From positions 2,418,001 through 2,482,000 of the forward strand of contig NZ_CP053833.1 in NCBI RefSeq assembly GCF_013201935.1: a stretch of DNA of 64,000 nucleotides. The letters are read 5' to 3'. Shown in pieces: positions 27,765 through 37,045 of this stretch (position 1 is its first letter; the number at the start of each line of letters is the position of its first letter). The notes under the pieces are model-generated. The model had not been told where the DNA came from. It did no database searches and saw nothing but the letters and a program-made list of their open reading frames with translations. The DNA comes from Arcobacter cloacae (GTDB lineage: Bacteria > Campylobacterota > Campylobacteria > Campylobacterales > Arcobacteraceae). The position numbers and the translations under genes were made by a program.

Positions 27765-28556
27765 CTAAAAAGTTGTAATTTTTTCATAAAAATATTCGTA
27801 ATCTTTTGGTAATTCACCAATAACCAACATTTTTACATCTTCATTATTTATCTTGCAATAGTTACAAATCCCAATATAGTTTGATGGAAGTAACTTCTCA
27901 AAATATAATCCTTCTTTTAATTCATCTAAAATTTGACCTTTTAAAAAACTATTTATAGTATATTCATCAAAGTCATAATTTAAAGCTAAATTTAAAAACT
28001 CTTTATAATTAAAAATCTGAAAATCAGAGTTTTGTAGAGTCTGATTTATAGATTCATAAACTTCATAAGCTCCCACATCTCTTGATATTTTAGTTATATC
28101 TTTCAAAGATACATCTATCATATCATTTAAAAATCGATATAAAGCATCAGAATATCTAACACTGATTGCAAATGAAGAAAATTCTAATATCATATATCTA
28201 TTTTCAACATTTAAAACATTTTTTAAAATATCAGCTTTCTCTTTTTTTATAAAGATAGATATTCCCATTTTTGAAGAAAAATACTCCAATGCTCGTAAAT
28301 TTACACCTTTTAATTTAAAATTGAGTTTTGATTGCCAATACTGTTTTAAAGCTTCTGTAGTTGGGGTTCTTCCACTACTTATATGTTCTTGAGCAAGATA
28401 TCCTTCTTCACCTAGTTTTTTAAAATATCCTCTAATAGTAGCCGGTGAATAAGTAATATCATACATAGACTTAAGTTGTGTAGACCCTATAGGTTCTAAA
28501 TGTTCAATGTATGCTTTAATAATAGATTGTAATAAAAACTCTTTTTTATCCATCAT
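27765..28556 (-). CDS. hrcA: Heat-inducible transcription repressor HrcA
   Basis: 263 residues, shorter than the 340-residue Bacillus form but normal for Campylobacterota. An N-terminal winged helix (EPIGSTQLKSMYDITYSPATIRGYFKKLGEEGYL) precedes HISSGRTPT, the family linker. It represses its own operon by binding CIRCE at 28580-28606. Two consecutive ATG codons (28556 and 28553) are possible starts. Confidence 0.92.
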   Translation of the reverse strand: MMDKKEFLLQSIIKAYIEHLEPIGSTQLKSMYDITYSPATIRGYFKKLGEEGYLAQEHISSGRTPTTEALKQYWQSKLNFKLKGVNLRALEYFSSKMGISIFIKKEKADILKNVLNVENRYMILEFSSFAISVRYSDALYRFLNDMIDVSLKDITKISRDVGAYEVYESINQTLQNSDFQIFNYKEFLNLALNYDFDEYTINSFLKGQILDELKEGLYFEKLLPSNYIGICNYCKINNEDVKMLVIGELPKDYEYFYEKITTF

Positions 28557-28579
28557 AATAAACTACCATTTTTGTATTT

Positions 28580-28606
28580 TTAGCACTCTTTTACTTAAAC
28601 TGCTAA
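28580..28606. promoter_or_regulatory. CIRCE operator (HrcA binding site)
   Basis: TTAGCACTC-N9-AACTGCTAA. The left arm matches the CIRCE consensus exactly and the right arm differs from GAGTGCTAA at the first two bases. It sits just downstream of the hrcA promoter, where a repressor would block initiation. Confidence 0.9.
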
Positions 28607-28609
28607 AGA

Positions 28610-28639
28610 ATTATAACTTATTGAGTCTTTATTTGTCAA
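28610..28639 (-). promoter_or_regulatory. Sigma-70 promoter of hrcA-grpE-dnaK
   Basis: On the minus strand TTGACA (28639-28634) and TATAAT (28615-28610), both exact consensus, are separated by 18 bases. The predicted start site falls at the edge of CIRCE. Perfect hexamers are notable in a lineage where -35 boxes are often weak. Confidence 0.88.
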
Positions 28640-28691
28640 GTATTTTTATATAAATTATAAATAAAGTTAAAAAAATTTTGTTTAAATTTGT

Positions 28692-28722
28692 AATTTTTAT
28701 GCAATTTTTATATAATTTTTAT
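28692..28722. repeat. Three 11-bp-phased A/T tracts
   Basis: AATTTTTAT occurs at 28692-28700, 28703-28711 and 28714-28722, exactly 11 bases apart, between the divergent hrcA and TRAP promoters. Helically phased A/T tracts suggest bent DNA or an UP-like element for the TRAP promoter. Confidence 0.55.
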
Positions 28723-28753
28723 ACAATTAGATATATAAATAATTATAAATTAT

Positions 28754-28762
28754 TGGTATAAT
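28754..28762 (+). promoter_or_regulatory. Extended -10 promoter of the TRAP transporter genes
   Basis: TGG-TATAAT (TATAAT at 28757-28762) lies 31 bases before the ATG at 28794, which has AAGGAGA as ribosome binding site. No clear -35; phased A/T tracts lie upstream. Confidence 0.55.
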
Positions 28763-28793
28763 GTTTTATAATTATCAAAACTAAGGAGAATAT

Positions 28794-29753
28794 ATGAAAT
28801 TTACTGGAAAAAAATTAGCTAGTGCTACTTTAATAGGAATGTTATCAATCCCAGCTTTTTCTGCTGAATTTATAACAATTGGTACAGGTGGAGTAACAGG
28901 AACTTACTATCCAACAGGTGGAGCTATTTGTAGATTAGTTAATCAATATAAAAAAGACACGAAAATCAGATGTTCAGTTGAATCAACTGGTGGTTCTGTT
29001 TATAATGTTAATACTATTAAAAACAAAGAACTTGATTTTGGTATTGTGCAATCTGATATTGTTTATCAAGCAAGTAAAGGTGAAGGTGCATTCCAAGGTG
29101 CAGCTATTCCAAAATTAAAATCAGTTATGGCTATTTATCCAGAACTATTAACTCTTGTTACAAGAAAAGATGCAAATATTAACTCTTTAATGGATGTAAA
29201 AGGAAAAAGAATTAACCTTGGAAATCCAGGAAGTGGAAATGAAGCAACAGCATTAGCTCTTTTTGAAGAGAGTGGAATTAAAAAATCAGATTTAAAATTT
29301 GCTGGAGCATTAAAAGCTTCTGAAATGCCAGATGCATTAAGAGATAATAAAATTGATGGATACTTTTATATGGTAGGACATCCAACTGCAAATATTAAAG
29401 ATGCTTCAACTTCTGTAAATGTAAAAATAACTCCAATTGAAGGAGATAATGTTGATTCTTTAATTAAAAAGTATCCATATTTTGCAAAATCGAATGTTCC
29501 TGGTGGATTATATAATGGTAACGATGAAGCAATTCCTACATTTGGTGTAAAAGCTGTTTTAGTTACAAGTGATGATGTAAGCGTAAATGCTGTTTATACA
29601 GTTGTAAAAGCTATCTTAGAAAACTTTGACGAATTTAAACAATTACACCCTGCATACAGTGAAATTACTAAAGAATCTCTTCTTGAGGGATTATCTGCTC
29701 CTTTACATGAGGGTGCAAAAAAATATTTCCAAGAAGCTGGATTATTACAATAA
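28794..29753 (+). CDS. TRAP transporter solute-binding protein, TAXI family
   Basis: Periplasmic binding protein of 319 residues with a signal peptide cleaved about AFSA/EF. The TAXI signature is clear (TIGTGGVTGTYYPTGGAICRLVN, then STGGSVYNVNTI and ALRDNKIDGYFYMVGHP). It delivers substrate, probably a C4- or C5-dicarboxylate or amino acid, to the fused permease downstream. A terminator-like hairpin after the stop probably keeps its level above that of the permease. Confidence 0.93.
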   Translation: MKFTGKKLASATLIGMLSIPAFSAEFITIGTGGVTGTYYPTGGAICRLVNQYKKDTKIRCSVESTGGSVYNVNTIKNKELDFGIVQSDIVYQASKGEGAFQGAAIPKLKSVMAIYPELLTLVTRKDANINSLMDVKGKRINLGNPGSGNEATALALFEESGIKKSDLKFAGALKASEMPDALRDNKIDGYFYMVGHPTANIKDASTSVNVKITPIEGDNVDSLIKKYPYFAKSNVPGGLYNGNDEAIPTFGVKAVLVTSDDVSVNAVYTVVKAILENFDEFKQLHPAYSEITKESLLEGLSAPLHEGAKKYFQEAGLLQ

Positions 29754-29789
29754 TTATCTAAGGATTAAATTCCTTAGATAATTTTTTTA
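29753..29789 (+). terminator. Intercistronic hairpin with T run
   Basis: A 12-bp perfect stem ATTATCTAAGGA / TCCTTAGATAAT, loop TTAAAT, followed by seven T. It lies between the binding protein and permease genes and probably causes partial termination or protects the upstream mRNA. Confidence 0.75.
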
Positions 29790-29823
29790 TACTTCATTTA
29801 ACTAAATTATTTTAAATGAAGTA
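29790..29823. repeat. Second inverted repeat before the TRAP permease
   Basis: TACTTCATTTAA (29790-29801) and TTAAATGAAGTA (29812-29823) form a perfect 12-bp inverted repeat with a 10-base spacer, directly after the terminator-like hairpin and 38 bases before the permease start. It could be an operator or a second mRNA stem. Confidence 0.6.
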
Positions 29824-29861
29824 TGAAAATAAATATTTTATCTATATCACAAAGGACACCT

Positions 29862-31967
29862 ATGGCTATTTATGAAGAAAAACCTCATAAATTTTCCCAA
29901 TTAGAAGAAGAACAAAAAGGTGAAACTAAGGCTATTTTAAATGAATTAGAAGGGCAAAGAGTTTTTGGTTCAGAACGTTATGAATTTTGGCTTATTTCAA
30001 TAATTGCACTTTTATGGTCTATGTTTCAATTATATATTGTTATTGAACCTGTTAACTCAACTATTTCAAGATCTATTCACTTATCTTTTGGTGTTGTTTT
30101 AGCATTTTTAATTTATCCAATGATGAAAAAGCCATATTTCTTAACAAAAATTAGATGGTTTGGATACACATTCGCAACAATTGGACTAATAACAGCTTCA
30201 TATATTGCCGTTTTTTATAATGAAATCTCTTTAAGACCTGGGAATTACACAACAGTAGATATTGTAGTTGCAGTTGTTGCAATTATTATTTTATTAGAAG
30301 CAGGAAGAAGAGTTTTAGGATTAGCTCTAAGTATAATCGCGATTATATTTTTAGCTTATTGTTATTTAGGTCCATATATGCCCGAACTAATTATTCATAA
30401 AGGTGCTAGTTTAAATAAATTAGCAGGTCATATGTACCTAACAACTGAGGGAGTATTTGGTGTTCCGCTTGGTGTTTCGGCTGGATTTGTATTTTTATTT
30501 GTACTTTTTGGTTCTTTATTAGATAAAGCAGGAGCTGGTGAGTATTTTATAAATTTAGCTTATGCACTACTTGGAAAATTTAGAGGAGGACCTGCAAAAG
30601 CTGCGGTTGTTGCATCTGGTTTTACAGGGATTATGAGTGGAAGTTCAATTGCGAATACAGTTACAACAGGAACATTTACAATTCCACTTATGAAAAAAAC
30701 AGGTTTTAAAGCAGAACAAGCAGGAGCTGTTGAAACTTCTGCTTCTACAATGGGACAATTAATGCCTCCTATTATGGGAGCTGCTGCTTTTATTATGGCT
30801 GAGTTTTTAGGAATGGCTTATTCTGATGTTGTAATTGCTGCATTTATTCCAGCTTTTGTTGCTTATTTTGCATTAATTTATATAGTTCACTTAGAAGCTT
30901 TGAAATTAGGTTTAAAAGGGATGAATGCAGAAGATCTTCCAAAAAAATGGAATACATTTGTACAAGGTATTCACTATTTAATTCCTATTTTCTTCTTACT
31001 TTATACTTTAATTGTTTTAAGACAAAGTGCTGCTAGTGCTGCTTTTAATGCCATTATGCTTTTAATGATTTTAATGGTTATTCAACATCCATTTAGAGCT
31101 TTTTTAGCAAAAGAGAAAATTACTAAAGAGATTTGGCTCTCTGGATTTGTGGATATTTTAGCAGGAATGATAAGTGGAGCTAAAAACATGGTTCCAATAG
31201 CAATTGCAACAGCACTTGCAGGTATTGTTGTGGGAACTATTACATTAACTGGTCTTGGACAAGTTTTATTAGAAGTTGTAGAAACATTAGCAAATGGTAA
31301 TATTTTTGCAATATTAGCACTAGCTGCTCTTATTTCTATCATTTTAGGAATGGGATTACCAACAACTGCAAACTATATAGTTATGGCATCACTTACAGCT
31401 CCTGTTATTTTAACTCTTGCTGCTGATAATGGATTTTTAGTTCCTGCAATTGCTGCACATTTATTTGTATTTTATTTTGGTATTTTAGCTGATGTTACAC
31501 CTCCTGTTGGACTTGCAGCTTATGCTGCTGCTGGAATTGCAAAAGCAGACCCAATGAAAACGGGAGTTATTGGATTTATTTATAATATCAGAACCGCTTT
31601 ATTACCATTTATGTTTTTCTTTAATCCTGAATTATTATTGATTTCAGGAATAGATTCATCAAATCCAGGAGATCCACTTGGATGGGTATGGATTACAAAT
31701 CCTTTAGATATTGCTGTAATTTTTGTAACTGCATTTATTGGTATGGTTGCATTTTCATCTGCAACAATGGGATATTTCTTAACAAGTACAAATATTGTTG
31801 AAAGATTATTATTCTTATTAATTGTTCCATTTATGTTCCTTCCAAGAATCATGGAAGCAAAATTAGGACTTGGAGATCACCATATATCATATTTAGTTGG
31901 TATTGGGATTTTTGCTCTTATTTATTTTCTGCAAAAAATGAGAATGAAAAAACAAGTTGTAGCATAA
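29862..31967 (+). CDS. TRAP transporter fused permease (DctQM type)
   Basis: Large inner-membrane permease combining the small and large TRAP membrane subunits. The frame opens at 29823, but the ATG at 29862 (MAIYEEKPHKF) has AAAGGA at the right distance and is preferred, giving about 701 residues. It has numerous membrane segments and conserved stretches such as SGFTGIMSGSSIANTVTTG, PPIMGAAAFIMAEFLG and ILGMGLPTTANYIVMASL. Works with the TAXI binding protein upstream, driven by a sodium or proton gradient. Confidence 0.93.
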   Translation: MAIYEEKPHKFSQLEEEQKGETKAILNELEGQRVFGSERYEFWLISIIALLWSMFQLYIVIEPVNSTISRSIHLSFGVVLAFLIYPMMKKPYFLTKIRWFGYTFATIGLITASYIAVFYNEISLRPGNYTTVDIVVAVVAIIILLEAGRRVLGLALSIIAIIFLAYCYLGPYMPELIIHKGASLNKLAGHMYLTTEGVFGVPLGVSAGFVFLFVLFGSLLDKAGAGEYFINLAYALLGKFRGGPAKAAVVASGFTGIMSGSSIANTVTTGTFTIPLMKKTGFKAEQAGAVETSASTMGQLMPPIMGAAAFIMAEFLGMAYSDVVIAAFIPAFVAYFALIYIVHLEALKLGLKGMNAEDLPKKWNTFVQGIHYLIPIFFLLYTLIVLRQSAASAAFNAIMLLMILMVIQHPFRAFLAKEKITKEIWLSGFVDILAGMISGAKNMVPIAIATALAGIVVGTITLTGLGQVLLEVVETLANGNIFAILALAALISIILGMGLPTTANYIVMASLTAPVILTLAADNGFLVPAIAAHLFVFYFGILADVTPPVGLAAYAAAGIAKADPMKTGVIGFIYNIRTALLPFMFFFNPELLLISGIDSSNPGDPLGWVWITNPLDIAVIFVTAFIGMVAFSSATMGYFLTSTNIVERLLFLLIVPFMFLPRIMEAKLGLGDHHISYLVGIGIFALIYFLQKMRMKKQVVA

Positions 31968-31971
31968 TTAA

Positions 31972-32000
31972 TAGATAAAAGAGTTTTACTCTTTTATCTA
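31972..32000. terminator. Bidirectional terminator
   Basis: A 12-bp perfect stem TAGATAAAAGAG / CTCTTTTATCTA with loop TTTTA between the convergent TRAP permease and response regulator genes; it overlaps the regulator's stop codon. Confidence 0.75.
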
Positions 32001-32720
32001 TTTATCTAAAACTTTTTCGATTATATAACCATAACCTTTTTGAGAAATTATAAAATCATCATCTTTTATTTTATCTTTTAATCTTTTCATAACTGTTCTA
32101 AAAGAAGAATCATTTATATCTACATTATTCCAAATCTCTTGCTTAAATCTATCAATTGAAATTAAAGTTCCAATATTTTTTATCAATATTTCCAAAACTT
32201 CAGACTCTTTTTTTGAAAGTTTTACAATTATTTTGTTGTTATACAATTTATTAGTTTGTAAATCATAAGTATAACTATTGTTTAATTTTAAAAGTTTTTG
32301 AGCTTCATTTACTTTTATCTCTTTATCTAAAAGAACTTCCTCTTTTGCCTTTTGAAGCATCTCCATCATATTATCAATATTTAAAGGCTTAACAAAATAT
32401 CCACTAACTCTTAGATTTATAAGTTTTAATAAATCCTCTTCATTTTTATGGGCGCTTACTATTATAAATCTTTGATTTGGAAGAAGTTTTAAAATCTCAT
32501 CAATCATCTGCATACCATTTAAATTTGGCATATTTAAATCACTAATAATTAAATCAAAATTATCTTTTTTAGAAAAACTACTTTTAATAATATCCAAAGC
32601 TTCAGCTCCATCACAAGCCATAACAACTTCATCAAAAATTGTGTTTAAATAAAAAGCTAAAGTTTTTCTAGCTAACTCTTCATCTTCAACCAATAAAACT
32701 TTTGTTTTAAAATTTTGCAT
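31998..32720 (-). CDS. Response regulator, receiver plus winged-helix DNA-binding domain
   Basis: 240 residues. The receiver domain has LLVEDEE (10-15), phosphoacceptor Asp61 in LIISDLNMPNLNG and the Lys in GYFVKPL. The C-terminal 95 residues are an OmpR/PhoB-like winged helix (LSKKESEVLEILIKN...SFRTVMKRLKDKI). It lies 45 bases downstream of a large sensor kinase gene, its probable partner. Convergent with the TRAP genes, so regulation of that transporter is possible but inferred. Confidence 0.9.
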   Translation of the reverse strand: MQNFKTKVLLVEDEELARKTLAFYLNTIFDEVVMACDGAEALDIIKSSFSKKDNFDLIISDLNMPNLNGMQMIDEILKLLPNQRFIIVSAHKNEEDLLKLINLRVSGYFVKPLNIDNMMEMLQKAKEEVLLDKEIKVNEAQKLLKLNNSYTYDLQTNKLYNNKIIVKLSKKESEVLEILIKNIGTLISIDRFKQEIWNNVDINDSSFRTVMKRLKDKIKDDDFIISQKGYGYIIEKVLDK

Positions 32721-32765
32721 TTCTACTCTTTTTTACATATTATAAAATATTATATCAAAATGATT

Positions 32766-35291
32766 TTAAGCATTTAATTTTATTAAAAATTCTACTCCAT
32801 CATCTTTGTTTATTGCTTCAATTTTTCCACCCATATTTTTTTCAACAATAATTTTTGTCATATAAAGTCCGATTCCTGTACCTTGATTTTCAAACTTTGT
32901 TGTAAAGTATGGTTCAAATATTCTTTCAATAATATTTTCGTCTATATTTCCACAATTATTAAAAATAGAGATAAATATATCTTCATTTTCTTTATAAATT
33001 TTTATCTCTATTTTTGCTTTAAATTTTGTAATTTGCTCTTTTATAATTTTTGCATCAATTGCATTATTTAAAATATTAACTATTACTTGTTCAAACTCAT
33101 TTTCATAGTTATCTATTTCTATTTCTATTGCATTAATTTCTAAATTTATAGAGTTTTTTTCCAAAGATGATCTAACTATTTTAGAACTTTGAATAATTGA
33201 ATCTTTAATATTAAATCTCTTTTTTTCTTTTGAGGGTTTATAAAAATTTCTAAAATCATCAATAGTTTGAGACATAAAATCTATTTGTAATTTTGCATTT
33301 TTTATAGTTTCATCTAACTCATCTTTTGGAAGTTTTCCATAAGAATCTCTAATATAATAAATCAAAAGATTTATATTATTCAAAGGCTGTCGCCATTGAT
33401 GGGCAATATTTCCTAACATCTCTCCCATTGAAGCTAGTTTATTTTGTTGAACTAACAATCTATCTTTTTGTAGGTTTTTTTCAACTTCAAGTTCTATTTT
33501 TTGTTTTAACTCCTCTTCATTCATTTTTAACTTTGTTACATCATTTAAATAACCATAAAATCCTATAACATTTGAATAATCATCTTTTATTAAAATTGTT
33601 CTATTATAAACCCATTTTATATTGTTTTGACTATCGACAATTCTATAAATAGAATTAAAAGAGTCTTTATCTTCTAAAATAGCTTTTTTTATAATATTTT
33701 TTAACTGTTTAACATCATCTTTATAAACTAACTCAAAAAAATTGTTGTTATTTTCAAAGTAATCCACTTCATAACCATATCTATTTATACTTTTTGAAAC
33801 AAACTTTATAGTTAAATTTTCATCATTTTCCCATCTAAAAACAACTATTCTTCCGTATTCTGTTAATAACTCAACATCCCTTAACTCTTTTGATAATTTA
33901 ACCCTTTCATCAATATTCATAGACATCATCAAAATTCTATTTGAATTAAACTCTTTTCCTCTAACTAAAATCCATTTATAATCACCATTTTTAGCCCTTA
34001 ATCTATATTCACAAATAAAATGTTCACTTTTTTTATTTATATGTTTTTCAAACTCATTTATAACTTTTTGTTTATCATTTTCGTGAATTAAATTTAACCA
34101 ATCTTCAAAAGTTTGAATATCATTTCTTTCATAACCAAACATAGTGAGCCATTTATTTGAAAAAAAGATTTGTTTTGTCTGTAAATCCATATCCCACAAG
34201 CCATCATTTGAAGCAATAATCGCAAGTTCATATCTCTCTTTCCACTTCTTAAACAGAATATTTTTTCTTTCTAATCTTTTGTTGTATCTATTAAAAATTG
34301 CATTAATAAATCTTCCAAAGATATTAAAAGATGTAATTAATATTAAAGAAATAAAAAGTACCAATAAAAAAAATGCAATAAGTTTTGTCTCATACTCTTG
34401 TTTTATCTTTTTTATATCTTTATTATTTGGATTTGTTTTAATAAATATTTTATATTGATATTTTGGGAAAATATAAGAAAAATCATTTTTACTATTTTCT
34501 AAAAAATTCTCTATAGAATCTAAATCTTCTACCTTTTCACTCATATTATAGTTAAAAACTTTTTTTTCATGAATATCATAAAAATAGAAATGCGAATTAT
34601 TCAAACTCTTACTTTTTGTCACTATTGAATCAAAAATAGCTTTTTTTGTAAGTAGTTTCATATCATCAATTTTAGAGTAAACTCCAATGTAAATATTTAG
34701 AAAATCTATATATTTTATAAAACTCAATTGAATATTTCTTTTTTCATTATCAATACTATACATTAGATTATTATCACCAATATATTCAATATTTCTTAAC
34801 ATATAATATTTAAATTTAGCAGTTTTATTCTCTGAATTTGTAAGACTTGTTAAACTATCTAATAACTCTTCTCCATATAATAATCCATAATTTATATTTT
34901 CAAAAATCAAAAACTTAATACCCTTTTCTTTTTCAATCCCTTTTAAATAGGGTAATAAAAAATTCATATCAAAAGATTTTTTCTCTTCTAATTTAGCTTT
35001 TATAAATCCTATTGTTTCGTAAATAGTGTTACTTAACTCATTTTCAACATCATCGAAACTAACACTTGTATTATATTTTAAACCTGAAACATAGGTTTTT
35101 AAAACATCATTTTTATAAAAATTTTCATTTTGAATTAAATTATTGATTTTATTTCTTTTCTCATATTCTAGAAAAAAATATATAGATATAAAAGAGATAA
35201 AGGCAAGTATTAATATAAAAATTAAAGGTGTATAGATTATTTTATTTTTTATATCTAAAAGTGTATAAAACTTCTTTTTCTTAAAAAACAC
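32766..35291 (-). CDS. Membrane sensor histidine kinase with PAS domains
   Basis: 841 residues, starting at GTG with AAAGGA upstream. Two membrane segments (about 15-35 and 303-327) enclose a periplasmic sensor region. Two PAS/PAC units follow (around ASNDGLWDMDL and FRWENDENLTIKFVSKS), then the transmitter: phosphoacceptor His in GNIAHQWRQPLNNI, N box NILNNAIDA and G boxes in FEPYFTTKFENQGTGIGLYM. All kinase motifs look intact. Works with the response regulator at 31998. Confidence 0.92.
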   Translation of the reverse strand: MFFKKKKFYTLLDIKNKIIYTPLIFILILAFISFISIYFFLEYEKRNKINNLIQNENFYKNDVLKTYVSGLKYNTSVSFDDVENELSNTIYETIGFIKAKLEEKKSFDMNFLLPYLKGIEKEKGIKFLIFENINYGLLYGEELLDSLTSLTNSENKTAKFKYYMLRNIEYIGDNNLMYSIDNEKRNIQLSFIKYIDFLNIYIGVYSKIDDMKLLTKKAIFDSIVTKSKSLNNSHFYFYDIHEKKVFNYNMSEKVEDLDSIENFLENSKNDFSYIFPKYQYKIFIKTNPNNKDIKKIKQEYETKLIAFFLLVLFISLILITSFNIFGRFINAIFNRYNKRLERKNILFKKWKERYELAIIASNDGLWDMDLQTKQIFFSNKWLTMFGYERNDIQTFEDWLNLIHENDKQKVINEFEKHINKKSEHFICEYRLRAKNGDYKWILVRGKEFNSNRILMMSMNIDERVKLSKELRDVELLTEYGRIVVFRWENDENLTIKFVSKSINRYGYEVDYFENNNNFFELVYKDDVKQLKNIIKKAILEDKDSFNSIYRIVDSQNNIKWVYNRTILIKDDYSNVIGFYGYLNDVTKLKMNEEELKQKIELEVEKNLQKDRLLVQQNKLASMGEMLGNIAHQWRQPLNNINLLIYYIRDSYGKLPKDELDETIKNAKLQIDFMSQTIDDFRNFYKPSKEKKRFNIKDSIIQSSKIVRSSLEKNSINLEINAIEIEIDNYENEFEQVIVNILNNAIDAKIIKEQITKFKAKIEIKIYKENEDIFISIFNNCGNIDENIIERIFEPYFTTKFENQGTGIGLYMTKIIVEKNMGGKIEAINKDDGVEFLIKLNA

Positions 35292-35300
35292 TTTATTCCT

Positions 35301-36023
35301 TTAATATTTTATTTTTGCTAAATAAAGTCCATTTGCCTTTGCAGGAGTTTTAAATATATTTTTTTCTAAATTTAACTGTTTTTTTAAATCTTCAATAGTT
35401 AACTTTTTATCATTAATTGCCAATAAAAATCCAACCATCAATCTAATTTGAGACCTTAAATATGAATTTGCTTCAAATTTAAAAACATAAATATCTTTAT
35501 ATTTATAAAAAGAAGTACTAAAAATCTCTCTAGTAGTCAGCTCTTTATCACTTCCTGTTTTATGAAAATATTTAAAATCGTGGATACCAATAAACTCTTT
35601 TATAGCCTTTTTTAAAACTTCTTCATCTACATTTTTTACATAAGTTATAAATTTATCATTAAAAGGAGTTGTAGGTTTTGTAGTAATTAAGTATCTATAA
35701 ACTCTTTTTTTTCCATGAAATCTTGAGTGAAAATTATCATCTACTTTTGATATTTTTAGAATCTTTATTGAAGAGGGAAGATTTTTATTTAAAACTTCTT
35801 TTAATTTAAAAAAATCTTCCCAATAATCAGGAATAATACAGTTAAAAACTTGCCCTGTTGCATGAACCTCTTTATCAGTTCTTCCACTTAAAACTATATT
35901 TGTTTCGATATTTATTTTTTTAAATGCCTTAAGAAGTTTATCTTCAACAGTCAAACCATTTGGTTGCTTTTGACTTCCTTGAAATAAACTTCCATCATAA
36001 GAACATACAAATTTTAAATTCAT
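35301..36023 (-). CDS. truA: tRNA pseudouridine(38-40) synthase TruA
   Basis: Isomerises uridines 38-40 in the anticodon stem-loop of many tRNAs. 240 residues with the catalytic Asp in LSGRTDKEVHATGQV and the family-typical YDGSLFQGSQKQ, RFHGKKRVYRY and RSQIRLMVG segments. Five bases separate it from the LptF/LptG gene upstream. Confidence 0.95.
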   Translation of the reverse strand: MNLKFVCSYDGSLFQGSQKQPNGLTVEDKLLKAFKKINIETNIVLSGRTDKEVHATGQVFNCIIPDYWEDFFKLKEVLNKNLPSSIKILKISKVDDNFHSRFHGKKRVYRYLITTKPTTPFNDKFITYVKNVDEEVLKKAIKEFIGIHDFKYFHKTGSDKELTTREIFSTSFYKYKDIYVFKFEANSYLRSQIRLMVGFLLAINDKKLTIEDLKKQLNLEKNIFKTPAKANGLYLAKIKY

Positions 36024-36028
36024 AAAAA

Positions 36029-37045
36029 CTAATACTCTTTTTGAATTGTTTTAGAATATAAAAAATATGTTCCACTAATCCAAATAATAGGAATAATATA
36101 AATAGCATGTAAAAGAATTCTATCTCCAATAATTTTTATTAAAACATAATAAGAAACAACTGCTATTAAAGAGTAAAAAACTGCTCTATTTTTTTCATAT
36201 CTTGGGTTAAAATATCCAAATGTAATTATTAAAAATATTGAAATCAAAGGAAATAATGAAGTTAATACAAAAAAAGTCAAATCATCTAAATCTGTTCTTG
36301 TTTCTATCTTATTTTTCCAAAATAGATAACTATTTTCAAAATTCTCCATTTTTCCATCTGCTATTGAATCATTTATATACATTGATTCATAATCTATTTG
36401 ATTAAACTCTTCATCATCAAAAATAAATGCTTTTCCATCAATCAATCTAAAACTTAGATTTCCTTTATCATTATCTAAAACAGCTGTTTTACTAACTATA
36501 AATTGGTCTTTTTTATTTTCTGTCTTAAATAGTTTCAAATCTTGATAAACTTTATCATTTTTATCACTTATATAAATTAACCAATCACCAAATTTTTGAC
36601 CAAATTCACTAGCTTTTATATTAAAATTTGCTTCTTTTTTCTTTATGGTTAAAAACTGATTTGTCAAAAATTTTGTTTTGGGAATTAATCCAACTGAAAT
36701 AACAATAAGTAATGCTGATAAAATAAATGTTATAGGTAAAAATATTTTCAATATTTTTACTGGATTTAATCCAAAAGAGGTAATTACTGTAAGTTCATAT
36801 TCACTTGAAAGTTTAGCTAAAGTAATAACTAATGAAATAAAAAATGAAATTGGCATTGTATAAAAAATAATTTGAGGAATAACATAACTATAAAGAGTAA
36901 AAAGTTCTATAAAATCCATTGTTATAACTGAAGTTAATGAAGCTATTCTTACTAGAAAAACTATTGATGTTATAAAATATAATCCTAAAAATATTGGAAA
37001 AAATGTGATTGCTAATTGGGAATGTAAATAGTGATTTAATTTCAA
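36029..37045 (-). CDS. LptF/LptG-family lipopolysaccharide export permease
   Basis: 338 residues with three N-terminal and three C-terminal membrane helices around a periplasmic beta-jellyroll-like middle, the YjgP/YjgQ layout. It forms the transmembrane part of the Lpt ABC exporter that carries lipopolysaccharide or lipooligosaccharide out of the inner membrane. The start is TTG at 37045, with AAAGG 7 bases upstream, overlapping the prepilin peptidase stop as TTGA. Sequence alone does not decide between LptF and LptG. Confidence 0.88.
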   Translation of the reverse strand: MKLNHYLHSQLAITFFPIFLGLYFITSIVFLVRIASLTSVITMDFIELFTLYSYVIPQIIFYTMPISFFISLVITLAKLSSEYELTVITSFGLNPVKILKIFLPITFILSALLIVISVGLIPKTKFLTNQFLTIKKKEANFNIKASEFGQKFGDWLIYISDKNDKVYQDLKLFKTENKKDQFIVSKTAVLDNDKGNLSFRLIDGKAFIFDDEEFNQIDYESMYINDSIADGKMENFENSYLFWKNKIETRTDLDDLTFFVLTSLFPLISIFLIITFGYFNPRYEKNRAVFYSLIAVVSYYVLIKIIGDRILLHAIYIIPIIWISGTYFLYSKTIQKEY

